Positions 30,299 to 41,793 of a DNA stretch of 64,000 nt are shown piece by piece. Source of the DNA: Limonium bicolor (Eukaryota > Streptophyta > Magnoliopsida > Caryophyllales > Plumbaginaceae); assembly GCA_023374045.1 (NCBI GenBank), contig CM041776.1, positions 140,805,296-140,869,295 on the forward strand, in the 5' to 3' direction. How positions within the stretch are numbered: the stretch's first letter is position 1; every line of letters starts with the position of its first letter. The position numbers were made by a program, and so were the translations under genes. The notes below the pieces were generated by a model. It was not told the origin of the DNA and searched no databases. It worked only from the letters and a program-made list of their open reading frames with translations.

Positions 30299-32280
30299 AT
30301 GGCGGAAATCTCAAACACCAACAACAACAGAATGCAAGTGGAGAATCCAAAGCTAACTTCCACACAACTACAACATGTGGAAACACGAGATGGAGTCACA
30401 CCTCCAGTCCTTGAATCAACAACTCTGGATGGTAGTGACGAAAGGCAACTTCCCAGTACCTGAAGGGAAAGATCCAGCTCCTATACTGCTGAGGAGCGCA
30501 AATGCGTTGAGCTAAATGCCCAAGCCGTACGAGTAATCTACACCAGTCTTTCTCCACCTGAAAGAAGAAGAGTGTATCACATCAAAGTAGCCAAAGACAT
30601 CTGGGATGACCTTCGAGCTGTTCACGACGAAAATACCGAGCTTCGAAAATGAAAAATACAAGAACTGAAGATGGACTACGAAAACTTCGTAGGAAAGCCT
30701 GGAGAATCCCTGAGCGACATGCTCGCTCGATTCACTGAACTCACTGCTACTATGGAAGAGCTGCAGATTGGAGAGTCAAATGAAAACATCAACAACAAAT
30801 TTCTGGACAGTCTGGGTGAGGAATGGACCGAGAGCGTTATCTCCACGAAGGCGTCTAAAAGTCAAGAAAAATGGACTTTGACTGACTTGGGATCCTATCT
30901 TCAGTCCATCAACAAATACAAGATGAATATCAAAAATAGTGGTAATAGTTCTCACTCAAACCATGCTGTTTCGTTTTCCAACGTGAATCAAGCTTTGCAG
31001 GTAAAGACTACACCCAGCCAGACAACAGTTCACCAGAATGAATCATTCCACTATGACGCTACCTCTCCAAATCAGGATTTAATCCAGTAGCTTCGGGACA
31101 CTCTGATTGACGGCATAATAGAAGAAGGATCAGCGAACACCTTCGAAGACATGGCCATGCTGGTCAAGAACTTTAGAGATTCATGCGAGATCGATCAGAA
31201 AGGAACAGTCCAAACAGGTTCAGCCAAAAACAAAACCGTCAATATCAATCCTACAACCGTAATCAGCAAGGTACTACGGGAACTGCAGACCAAGTATGCT
31301 TCAAATGCCTGAAGCCGGGGCCACTACGCCAACAACTGTCCTCTCAAGAAGAAAGATGATCGCGAGCAATCATCACTAATGGCAAATTCAGCTTGGGAGA
31401 CTCTGACTCAGAAGAACCTGAGATGGGAACGTCAAGCCTAATCTGCCTCATGGCTCACAAAAGTCAGGTACGCAAGAGTCCCTCTTCAGAGGTAACTGAA
31501 TATTTCTCAGATTCATGTGCTATTCCTTCTTTAGATTTATCTACTTACTACAATCGACCCAAATCATCCTGAATTTGAATTAACTGAAGAACAAGACAGA
31601 ATAGCCTCTCTTTATGAAGAAATCCATGTGCTAAAAGGTCATGTCAACAACGATCGTCTAAAATTGCAAAAATCTGAAGAAAAGGCCGAACAACTTGAAA
31701 AAGAGCTAAAAGATGCTCACAACCTCATCAACTCCTTACAAACTCAAGTCTCTTCCCTACAGAAAAATCGTTCCAAAATTCCACAAAAATTTTTCAAACC
31801 AATCACCTTTGTTCGTGAGGTTGCTGCAATGCAAAAGCCAAAATTCTTTGAGAACGAACTCCGTGAGTCAAAAGAAAGACAAGTTCGACTTGAGAAAGAG
31901 GTCGATTCCCTGAACATCGCTCTTACAAAGGCACGGTGGAATCGGTCTCATCATCTACCCCCTAGTTGGCTGAGAAATAAGTGCAAGTAAACCTACCAAA
32001 AATAGCCACAAAACCCAATGATCTTCAAAGAAGGAAACTCCAAAAAAAAAATTTGAAAACAAATTCTGTTGGCAAAAGAAGTACGTTCATCTACCTTCTT
32101 TATTATTTGTGGTTACTGTGGCTACGACGGGCATATTCACTCCTCGTGTCGTAAGCTTGGCAAAGATTTATCTTTCAATATGCACGTTTACATACTCTGT
32201 CTAAAGCACAACATGGTTATAGCTCTCTTTCAAAGAGGGAACCCAAGTTCGCCTGGGTTCCCAAGTCTAACTTTTGATTA
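30299..32280 (+). pseudogene. Copia A gag, broken
   Basis: Starts MAEISNTNNNRMQVENP at 30299. Recognisable parts: IYTSLSPPERRRVYHIK, ELKMDYENFVGKPGESL, the FKCLKPGHYANNC zinc knuckle near 31295-31340, a Glu/Lys coiled coil (LKLQKSEEKAEQLEKELKDAHN), and a second knuckle CGYCGYDGHIHSSC near 32110-32150. Lesions relative to copy B: an extra base near 30362, a base lost near 30470, TGA near 30649 (Ser codon in B), TAG at about 31088 (Gln codon in B), and further indels near 31172, 31550 and 31935. Gag would build the particle shell. Confidence 0.8.
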
Positions 32281-33787
32281 TCCTATAGGGAGAGATCGTG
32301 GACAATGACTCTTGGTTTCTGGATAGTGGATGCTCACGACATATGACAGGAGACCCTGACAAGTTCATGACTCTCTCTCAACACAACGGGGGGGAAGTCA
32401 CTTTTGGCGACAATGCTCATGGTGAAATCATTGGTATTGGAACCGTCGGTAATCCCTCTCTCTTTTAAAATAGAAAATGTTAATTTAGTAAATGGACTTG
32501 GACACAGTCTTCTAAGTATCTCTCAAATTTGTGATCTCTCTAATGTTGTTCTTTTTTCGGCCTCTGACTGCAAAATCTTTGACGAGCAAACAGGTCTGCT
32601 GAAAGCCACTGGTATAAGGGTGAACAATCTTTACAAACTATCTCTTGAAAACCCTAACCTAGATGGTACTCTCTGTCTTAGTGTACAGGACAAGAATATC
32701 TCCTTATGGCACTTTCGCCTAGGTCATGCACACGGCAAACTACTAAACAAAATCAAAAACAGAAATCTTGTAGTGGGACTTCCTCAGACAAACTTCTTCC
32801 AGACCGACATCCTCTGTCCTGCATGCGTACAAGGGAAACATTCTAGAGCAAGCTTTCCAGGTAAAACAGATATGTCTACATCATCTCCACTGGACATGCT
32901 ACACATGGATCTATGTGGACCAATGCGTGTTCAAAGCAAAAGTGGTAAGAAGTACGCTCTAGTCATCGTCGATGACTATTCACGTTGGACATGGGTACTC
33001 TTTCTTAAGAACAAGTCGGAAACATTTACTGAATTCGAAACCCTATTCAAACTGATTACTAACAAAATGTCCACCTCTGTCAAGACAATTCGATCTGACA
33101 ACGGTACAGAATTTTGCAATATTCAGTTTTCAGAATTCTGCAGGAAAAAGGGAATCATGCATCAAACATCTGCTGCTCGTACTCCACACAAAAATGGAGT
33201 TGTAGAACGAAAGAATCGCACGCTAGTAGAAATGGCAAGAACAATGCTCATCGATAGTAACCTTCCAGCCACATACTGGGCAGAAGCTATCAACACTGCA
33301 GCATACATCCTAAATCGAGCATCAATTCATCCATTCTTCGGCAAAACCCCATATGAAATTATCAAAGGCCGTCCACCTTCAGTCACACATCTACGGCGCT
33401 TTGGATGCAAGTGTTTCATACACAACAATGGAAAAAAATCTCGGCAAGTTTGCTTCTAAGAGTGATGAAGGAATCTTCCTTGGCTACTCATCACAGAGTC
33501 GAGCTTACAGAGTACTCAATAAACGTACAGCCTGTCTCGAAGAAAGTCCTCATATTCGTTTTGAAGAACTCTCTAACTCTAGCGACTGTGAACACACACA
33601 AAATGAACCACACGAAGATGCCGCAGATACTACCTTCATTGAAATACCAGTAGCTACTATCCCTGCACCACAAACACCTCTTGCAACAGACTCATCCTCT
33701 GACAGCGACGACGACCCTGATGACTCATTCAAAGATGCCTCACCCACTCCCACACAGGAACCACTACCTCCTCCACAAACACAATGA
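32281..33787 (+). pseudogene. Copia A protease and integrase
   Basis: Protease: WFLDSGCSRHMTGD, the copia form of the retropepsin site. Integrase is open over 32404-33459: His and Cys pairs of the zinc finger in LWHFRLGHAHGK and CPACVQGKH, catalytic Asp in MDLCGPM, Asp in RSDNGTEF and Glu in VERKNRTLVEMA. Then the GRPPSVTHLRRFGC block, and after a one-base shift at about 33432 the IFLGYSSQSRAYRV and HIRFEE end. An acidic, Pro-rich linker follows to a stop at 33785. An extra base near 32466 separates protease from integrase. Confidence 0.8.
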
Positions 33788-35502
33788 CACCCCACCTAAC
33801 GATCACCCAACACCAGATCACTCCACTAGTCTTCCATCAACCTCCGCAAGAAAATTTCAACAAGCCTCCGCTCATCCCATCTCTCAAATCCTGAGTGATC
33901 CATCCAAAGGCGTTCAAACGTAGTGAGCTGCATCAGAATCTCTGTGCCTTCAATGCCTTTCTATCCAAAATCGAACCTAAGAATGTCAACCAAGCTCTAC
34001 AGGATCATGACTGGATACTCGCCATGCAAGAAGAATTACACTCTCTACAGAGACACTCTGTCTGGAGACTTGTTCCATGTCCAACCAATCATAAACCAAT
34101 TGGTACAAAATGGGTGTTTCGCAACAAGTTAGATGATCAAGGAAATATCTCTCGCAACAAAGCCAGACTGGTAGTTCAGGGATACGCTCAAGCTGAAGGA
34201 ATTGATTACGATGAAACTTATGCTCCAGTAGCTCGAATTGAGGCAATTCGAATACTCGTGGCCTACGCAGCCCATCGAGGTATAAAACTCTACCAAATGG
34301 ATGTAAAAACTGCCTTTCTACATGGATACATCGACAGAGATGTATATGTTGCTCAACCACCACCGGGTTTCGAAGATCCACATCACCCGGAGTATGTCTA
34401 CAAGTTAGATAAAGCTTTATATGGCCTGAAGCAGGCACCTCGAGCATGGTATGAGCGTCTCTCATCTTACTTATTGTCTCATGGATTCATTCGAGGTAAA
34501 GTTGACAAAACTCTTTTCACTCTCACCAAAGGTGAAGACATACTCATTGTGCAAATATACGTGGATGACATAATTTATGGATCCACTATTCCTGAACTAT
34601 GTTCTTTCTTTTCTGATCTCATGAGTAAAGAATTTGAAATGAGTGCTCTTGGAGAATTGAAATTCTTTTTAGGTCTACAAGTCACCCAACAGGAAAACGG
34701 GACTCAAATTCATCAACAGAAATACATTCACGAGCTGTTAATCAAATACAAGATGCAGGATTCAAAAGCCACACCCACTCCAATGACAACAACAGAGAAG
34801 CTACATCTGGATGAAAAAGGAATTGCCGTTGATGCTACGCTATACAGAGGTATGATAGGTTCCCTTCTTTATTTAACAGCAAGTAGGCCTGACATTCTAT
34901 ATGTTGTATGTCTCTGTGCAAGATTTCAGGCAAACCCAAAAGAATCACACCTACAAGGCGTCAAGCGAATTTTTCGCTATCTGAAAAGTACCCAAGACCT
35001 GTACCTCTGGTACCCAAGTACTCCTGATTTCACTCTAATGGGTTATAGTGATTCTGATTTTGCAAGCTCTTTATTAGACAGGAAAAGCACGTCTGGTACT
35101 GCACAATTTTTAGGACTATGTCTTGTCGCCTGGAGTTCAAAGAAGCAAAACACAGTAGCACTGTCATCCGCTGAGGCCGAATATGTCTCCGCCGCTGCTT
35201 GCTGTGCACAGATTCTCTGGATAACACAACAACTACAGGACTATCTCATTCCTCCGACTTGTACTACAATTTTCTGTGACAATAATAGTGCTATTGATTT
35301 ATCTAAAAATCCTGTTCATCATTCCAGGACAAAGCACATTGAAATTCGTCACCATTTCTTAAGGGATTGCGTTGAAAAAGGACAGATACAACTAGAATAT
35401 GTTCCTACTTCAGATCAACTTGCAGACATATTCACCAAACCATTGCAACGAGGTCCTTTTGAAGCACTACGTTCACAACTAGGTATGACCCGTATGACTT
35501 AG
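33788..35502 (+). CDS. Copia A reverse transcriptase and RNase H
   Basis: An intact frame runs from 33895 to 35502 (535 codons if counted from the internal ATG; in the element it is part of a gag-pol polyprotein, so no ATG is needed). Order: [66 protein letters not shown] and the catalytic [10 protein letters not shown] of RT; then [13 protein letters not shown] and RNase H with [31 protein letters not shown] and [11 protein letters not shown]. All catalytic acidic residues of both domains are present. Copy B of the same region is heavily frameshifted. Confidence 0.9.
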
Positions 35503-35831
35503 CTAAGGTCGTATCTCCTTCTCGTGTTTTGTAAATATCTGGGTGAAATGTATGAATATGTCTGATGACCTAGTCTGTCTGTTAAAGAAACAAAGCACCA
35601 GCGTAAAACAAGAGTTTTTAGTTTCTGCTAACCACACCCGCGAAATTCTCGCCATACTATCCGCAACACCCCAGCTCAACCAATCAGCTCACATTACCCT
35701 GACACACGACTCTACCTATATTCCGACGTCCATAACTCTCACTCCCCACGTCCAATCGCACCTAACCTGATCTCTGTGCTTCTCTTCGTCTTCTACACTC
35801 GTTTGCCTACTACGATCAAACTCCGATCACC

Positions 35832-37708
35832 ATGGCTTCCAACCCTAACCCTAACACCATGTTTTCCGACGCCGAATTACCTAATGACCCTCTACTCCTC
35901 CAAGCTCTAATCAACAAACTCACCAACCTCCAAGCCAAACAAACCCCTACCTCCACCTCTGACTCAACCGCCGTAGCCCCTGCAATGTCAGTCGACACTC
36001 ACCCCATCAACACCCCACTACCCACCGTCACAACTGAACCCACCGCCATAGTCCACACTACGGCATCCACAAAATCGGACGACACCCCATCCCCAACCAA
36101 ACAAACATCACCTCCCCCACCCCGATCATACCCACCCCCGATACTATCACAAAATCTCCGACCAAACTTCAGTTCGGATCTCTTCCACCCGCTGATGAAG
36201 AAGCACAGAACCCACAACTCAACTCTCCTGCTAAAGAACCCACTGAGGTATTTGACCTCGAAGCCCAGCCACCTGCTCCTGAATGTTCACCCCCACCCAA
36301 GAAAACTCGCCGTGCTAAATCCAACGTCCCCCGCCCTCCAGCTACTCGAACCCTTCGTTCTCGAGCCAAACTCCTCAGTCATCTTCAAAACCCAGTTCTG
36401 ATGCTCCTGTTCCTGCACCATCCCCTGTCGTCACGGCACCAACTACTGAAGAAAAGCCGCGCAGTACCACCAACTCTTCAACCCAGGCAGACTCCGACAC
36501 GGCAACGACTTCCACCAGAAAGCGACTCCGTCCTCGCTCCGAGTCTGTCCCACCTTCACCTGCTCAACGACTAGGTCTGATCGACACCCACTCTGCCGTC
36601 TACTCCTTACCAGCCGACGATTCTGCTGAGTCCCGACACTTGGTAAAGGGAAAGCTACTCGACCTGGACTGGCTCCACTCGATGGCGTTCGATATGTTCG
36701 AGGAGATGCTCCGCGTTCAAAACTGGATCCATCTCTTCCACGGCATTCAGACCTACCACGAGGCAGAGGCGTATCAATTCTACCAAAAATTGCGTCATTC
36801 GCAAAGGGAAAATAATGACAGAGGTACACGGCAAACCTATCCTTCTCGATTCAAACTCAATAGCAACCCATCTAGCAATTCCAACTAGCGGACTAGAATT
36901 TTATGATAGGGCTGGTTTTCCTGATCTAGGGTTTATAAGTGCAAAAGAGGTCTATGACTTCTTCCTACCAAACAGAGAGTCGGTCACTCTTTGGACCGAC
37001 CAGCTCTGTCAAATACCCATCAAATGCTTCACACCTTGGTGATCAAAAATTTAGTCCCTAGAAAGGAAGGAAACCAGTTTGTCCGCCCGCTTGACCTTGC
37101 TATTATGTACTGTCTGATCCACCACCAAAAGATAAACCTCCCAAAGTTAATCCTCAACCACATAGCCTCAACCATCTCCTCACCCCGACACAGCCTGGGG
37201 TACATATTCTGGCTCCCGAAAATTCTTGCCCACTGTGATGTTGTCCTTGATCCCTCCAAAGCCAGTCGCATAATGGACACTGACATTCTTGGTCAGATCC
37301 TATACAACAAAACCCATCTTTCCATCAGATCAAATCGGTCTCCAAGACAAACCCTCCCTCCAAAAGCTAGCTCCGCCAAAACCCGCATCACCCCCTGACA
37401 CAGCCTCTTTATCTGAAAGGGTAGCAGCGGTAGAGAACAACCTCGCCACTCTATCCAAGAAGATAGACATGCTCATCGACGTCCTCAACAAAAACCACAA
37501 ACAGACGATGAACATCATTGCAGGGGGAGTCGAGAAGCTGGCAGAGGAGTTCCGGGAAACATTTGCTGAAACTCTGGAAGCGGCTAAGCGATTGGATGGC
37601 GCTGGGACTTCGGGGAAGATGGAGCAAGGGATGAGGACACAGGAATGGATGGAGGAGATGACTAACTATTTTACCCCTACCCCTTTTCTAACCCTTAGGA
37701 AGTACTGA
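35832..37708 (+). pseudogene. Copia A third ORF (SIRE-type extra gene)
   Basis: Starts MASNPNPNTMFSDAELPNDP at 35832, about 330 bp after the pol stop; the spacer 35503-35831 ends in a pyrimidine-rich stretch. The N-terminal third is Pro/Ser/Thr-rich. The middle (about 36640-37250) reads WLHSMAFDMFEEMLRVQNW, then YQFYQ and, further on, LGFISAKEVYDFFLPNR, which resembles the 'putative plant transposon protein' domain (PF20167) found in several plant retroelements. The C-terminus is a coiled coil (ERVAAVENNLATLSKKIDML). No signal peptide or transmembrane helix is evident, so I see no support for an envelope-type role. Frames shift near 36170, 36360, 36790, 36990 and 37200-37400. Confidence 0.65.
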
Positions 37709-38136
37709 CTCATGAATACTTTTGATTACGCTGGTGTTTTGTTTAACTGACTCTTTCAGATTATGGTTTTTTTGGATATTTTTGTGCGTTTCCCCTGATG
37801 TTGGCAAACGGGGAAGCGGTGTATCCCGCGGCTGGTGTCTGCGGGTAACTATGTGTGGATGATGAGTGCCTCTGAAGGCCTCATTTGTTTTGTTTGGTCG
37901 TTTATTTCTACAACGTGGTATTTGAAGTAGTTTACGTACTATGGTTTTTTATCTGTTCTTATCAACTGCATTACCTTAAGGGGGAATATGTGTTTAAGGG
38001 GAACAAACAGAAAGTTGTTCTCCCGAGATAGTTGCTCCGTCTTGTTGTCTGGTTTTTTTGCAGGTACATCCTATACAAAACCTCAAGTCTACGCTGGATA
38101 CACTGAGTTTGCCATCATCAGCAAAAAGGGGGAATT
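37709..38136 (+). other. Copia A 3' noncoding region and polypurine tract
   Basis: No gene. It ends with AAAAAGGGGGAATT (38123-38136) directly before the LTR start, a standard copia polypurine tract. A second purine string, AAGGGGGAATATG, lies near 37977. Confidence 0.7.
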
Positions 38137-38857
38137 TGTTGAAGACTTAAGTTTTGCAGATGATTGCCTCCTCAGTCAAAGTAGCGATGCAGAGAAACTA
38201 GGCGCGATACAGAAAGACGTTCCACTGTCACAGTTCGGTACCTCTGCAGAAGCATCTGTCCACGAGTTCCTATATGCCAAGAAACGCGACGTTACTGAAG
38301 TAGTTGCGGAAATCTCGCATAGTTGGAGCAATAGCAAAACGTGAGAACGTGACGCACAAGGAGGTCCACAACTCCGATACTTGTGGAACCAACCCAAGGA
38401 GTCGTTTTACTTGAAGACTTCACCGAAGATTTAGGAGATCGTTACCAAGTATATAAGCATGCGAATGTAATTAGTTAATTTGTGTATTCGAGATTATTCA
38501 GTGAGAAACTTCGCCCTTGAGAGAGAAAATATTCTTGAGAGATCTTAGTGAGATAGTGTCAATTAGCTTAGGTATTTATTACCTAGAGAGCACACATAGA
38601 ACACTCCCCTTTACTCCTTGTGACGCATTGATCAAAGCCGAGAGTAGAGCGAGTGTTGGATGAGACAGAATACTTCTGTCGAATCCCAAGATAGGAAGCT
38701 AGGTTGTAATTCACATTGAGTTTCAATACAAGCAGAATCCTATCTTGTTAAGTTTAAACAAAAGCTTCCGCGTTATTTTGCACACCTTTACTCTTCAAGC
38801 AGAGTTGGTCTGAGACTAACACCTCAGACCTACTCGGTCAGCACCCCGATCCCATCA
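38137..38857 (+). repeat. 3' LTR of copia A
   Basis: TGTTGAAGAC...CCCATCA, 721 bp. TATA box TATATAAG at about 38450. Followed directly by GTTAG, which is where the G element LTR resumes. Confidence 0.9.
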
Positions 38858-41776
38858 GTTAGTAAAAATGCTCTCAAGGAGATTATAAGGGCATATGTGA
38901 TGTTGAGTGTATTTGCAGGTCAAAGGCAATTATACATGTGGAAATTCAGTGTTTAAGGTTTATGCCATTTAAGGGGGCCTAAGAGCCATGTTATTTAGGG
39001 CCTAAGTGCCAAGCAATTTAATTATGCACTATATGTGATGTAGTGTAAATTTGTGAAGTTTGTTTGTGTGAAAAGGTTCTTGATGGATTTAGGTGTTCTT
39101 GGATGTTTAATGGTGAAAAACAATGTGTTTTGGTATGACAATATGCTAGGAGAACCCATGGCAAAATTTGGGTAATGTACAAGAAGTTTTAAGTGTTTAA
39201 ATGAGCTTTAGTGAACTAGGAAGTGTTAGGAGTGAATAAATGTTTTACTAGGAATAAAACATGTATTAAGGTGTTTTAAAGTGCTGCAAGGATTTAGGCA
39301 TTATCTTGGAAGTTCTAGGAATTCAATGAGAGTTTTTGAGGATGTACTAAAGTCTTGGAAAGTTGTTTTGGGTTTAGGTAATGTTGATGTACAAGGAGGG
39401 AATGATGTTTAGGAATGGATTTGAGAAAGGAGTTGTAAGAAGTTGTGAAAGAGAAGATTGGTTAGTAGGAAAAGATGTTTGGGAAATGATGTTGTGATGG
39501 TGAGAAAACATCTTGGTATAGTGGTCATTATTGGTGAAACACCACTAGGAAACCAAATGGGAAATGTACAAGTGTTAAGAGATTTTGTAAGAAAAATGAG
39601 TAACAAGTTGGGTAATGTTTTAAGGTGAATCAAAGTGATATTTTGGTATTAGTATGCCTAAGTTCATGTGTGAAGTTTGGGTAATCAATGGATGAAGAGA
39701 ATAGGTGAAACAAGGCTTGAAAATGCATAAGGAGCATTTCTGTAGCTTTGGTCCGGGACTTAGTTAATGGTTGAAGTCCCGCCACATATCAAAAAAACCG
39801 AGAGTTGGGAAGACGTCTTGGTCCGGGACTTGGGGTGAGTACAAGGTCCCGGACCCCTATTAAATTCACCCGAGAGTTTCTGTAAGTGTTGTCCGGGACT
39901 TAAGGTGAGGACCAAGTCCCGGACTACTCTAAAAATGTTGTTTAAGGTATGAAATGATGTCTAATGATGGGGATTGATAAGTAATGATGTTATAAAGTTG
40001 TTAAGGACACGTTAGGTGAGTTATAAAGACAGTTAAGAGGGTGAAAAGTTGTAGGAAATGTGAAAGTAAAACAAGTTAAAAATGTTAAGTTATTTAACTA
40101 GTAACCGGGTTAGCAATGTGCATTAGACTTTAAGCAATCATGTTACCCCGATGTTAATAAAAGTAAATGTAATGTTACCAGTTGTTCGAGAACTATTCGA
40201 GGAACATGAGTGGACATGGTAGAGTGGACTCCGGAGACAGGTATGGTTTTCTTGCAACCTGTGTCCTACCGGATTACACAGCTTGTATGCCAATGTGTTT
40301 TTCTGAATGTTTGCCACATTATAAATAAAAATATGTAACGAGTTTACAGTAATTCATATATGTGGCGTATTTAGTCTCTGATACCGTTTAACCTCGAAAG
40401 TGTTAACCTTAGCTAACTGAGTCTAGGATCACGTGAGAGATCGATATTCGGATTTAACGACCCGTACCATGGGAACGTTCTAACCACGGCTATGCGTGAG
40501 TTAGTTGTATATTGTTGTGCGTGTAAGTATGTGTACCACCCTTGTGTGTTTAACCCGGTTGAAATACCTTATGGTGTGTGGGTGTGATAGGTTCCATAGT
40601 GGGGCTCTAACTATTTATCAATAAGCAAATATGCACTAACGGGTTGAGGAATCCGGTCGTTCCGGTCGCGTGTTGTTTTGGAGTGGGCATCCATCTTTGC
40701 TTTACCCTACTCTCTGTTATGGTTGTTTTTCCTTCTTGGATTACGATCTCCCATTAGCTTACTCCAAAGCTTAGCATTCTGACTTATGATCGGTTTAGGG
40801 GGAACATGTGTTTGTGTGGTGTGTTCGGGTCACTATATCCGATCCATCTTTAAGTTAAGTTACTCGTCCGACTATAAGGACGGTAATGAGTGTTGTGTAA
40901 CGAGCTTAACATGAGGGTGATATCATTCTCTAGGCTCACCAGTGAATTAACTATGATTGGGTCGGTTCCTAAGAGAACCGTTCCCGTTATGTTATGTGTT
41001 ATTGTTGTACTGCAATGCTTATTGCGATGTGATGTTATACGTTGTTTAAATGTGAAGTTCGTGGATCATGGATATGAATCTCAGTTTATTAAAGAGACGT
41101 TTACGGATAACCCGACTAGTGGGTAAGTGTCGTCTATTGAGGAGATAGCTCCATTAGAAGGAACCTCTAGGGTCAAAGAACGCGAAGAGTGATTTATTAA
41201 GTGTAGATGTGTTATCTGTATTTGCTGAGTCCTTTGTTGTGGATTGTGATGTGTTGTGTTATTCGTGTACATGCATGATTTAAATGTACTCAACCGCATG
41301 CTAAGACGACAAATAGTTGTGCGTGGCCCGGTAGCACGCGGGCTGCGGAATACCATACCAGCAAAGTGTGCTGAGCCCCCTGGGGGGGCAACCCTTTCTT
41401 CTTTTTCCTATTTCAGGTACAAGAAGCTGGAAGCCGTTCGAGAGTAGGAGGGGTAGTCGTTTGTACATGGGTAGCCATTTAAATGGTATATATGTATTGT
41501 AGGTGTAGTAAGACCGAAGTTGTTATCGGCGTTAGTTTGTAATTACTCGGTACAGTTGGAAGTGTATGTATGTTGGTCATTGTTAATAGAAAGGGATAGT
41601 ATTGTGTAGTTTCTCGGGAATCTAGTCCATCAGACCGGTACAATGTATATGTATTAGCCTTGTTAGCCACGTGGGTGGTTAACGGCGTGTAACACCAATG
41701 AGTTAAGTAATGTGAAGAGTATGTTTTCCGCTGCAGTTCGTTGTTAAGTGTGTTTGTTGTTAGTTGGGGTGTTACA
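38858..41776 (+). repeat. G element 5' LTR, right part
   Basis: Nearly identical to 57545-60073 as far as about 41365, beyond which copy two is cut by the CACTA insertion. Ends GGGGTGTTACA just before the primer-binding site. Contains three short inverted repeats at 39750-39925. Short open frames here (39409-39633, 40890-41126, 41081-41356) are not gene-like. Confidence 0.8.
39750..39925. repeat. Three GGTCCGGGACTT inverted repeats in G 5' LTR
   Basis: Three successive GGTCCGGGACTT... / ...AAGTCCCGGACC pairs. In this copy the first right arm has lost bases (AAGTCCCGCCAC) and the third left arm has lost a G, whereas the 58444-58625 copy is intact. Confidence 0.75.
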
Positions 41777-41781
41777 AAAAG

Positions 41782-41793
41782 TGGTATCAGAGC
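41782..41793 (+). other. Primer-binding site of G element
   Basis: TGGTATCAGAGC, initiator tRNA-Met type, five bases after the LTR end. Confidence 0.85.

Larger units (their letters stand above)
29540..38857 (+). mobile_element. Ty1/copia SIRE/Maximus-like element A
   Basis: About 9.3 kb: LTR, tRNA-iMet-type primer site, gag, protease-integrase-RT-RNase H, an extra third ORF, polypurine tract, LTR. Lineage call rests on the long gag with coiled coil and extra zinc knuckle plus an additional ORF after pol, as in SIRE1 relatives. The flanks do not match: TATGG on the left, GTTAG on the right. The left flank is Retand-like gag; the right flank is the interior of the G element LTR. The element therefore did not arrive here by one simple insertion, or one flank was exchanged. 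Confidence 0.85.

Noticed and set aside
40890..41126. 78-codon frame conserved at 59594-59830
   Set aside because: Conserved between the two LTRs of G because they are repeats; not evidence for coding.
38858..41365. Segmental duplication of host DNA with 57545-60073
   Set aside because: The two stretches end in LTR features (TGTTACA plus primer site, polypurine tract plus TGAAATACCCC) and are the two LTRs of element G.
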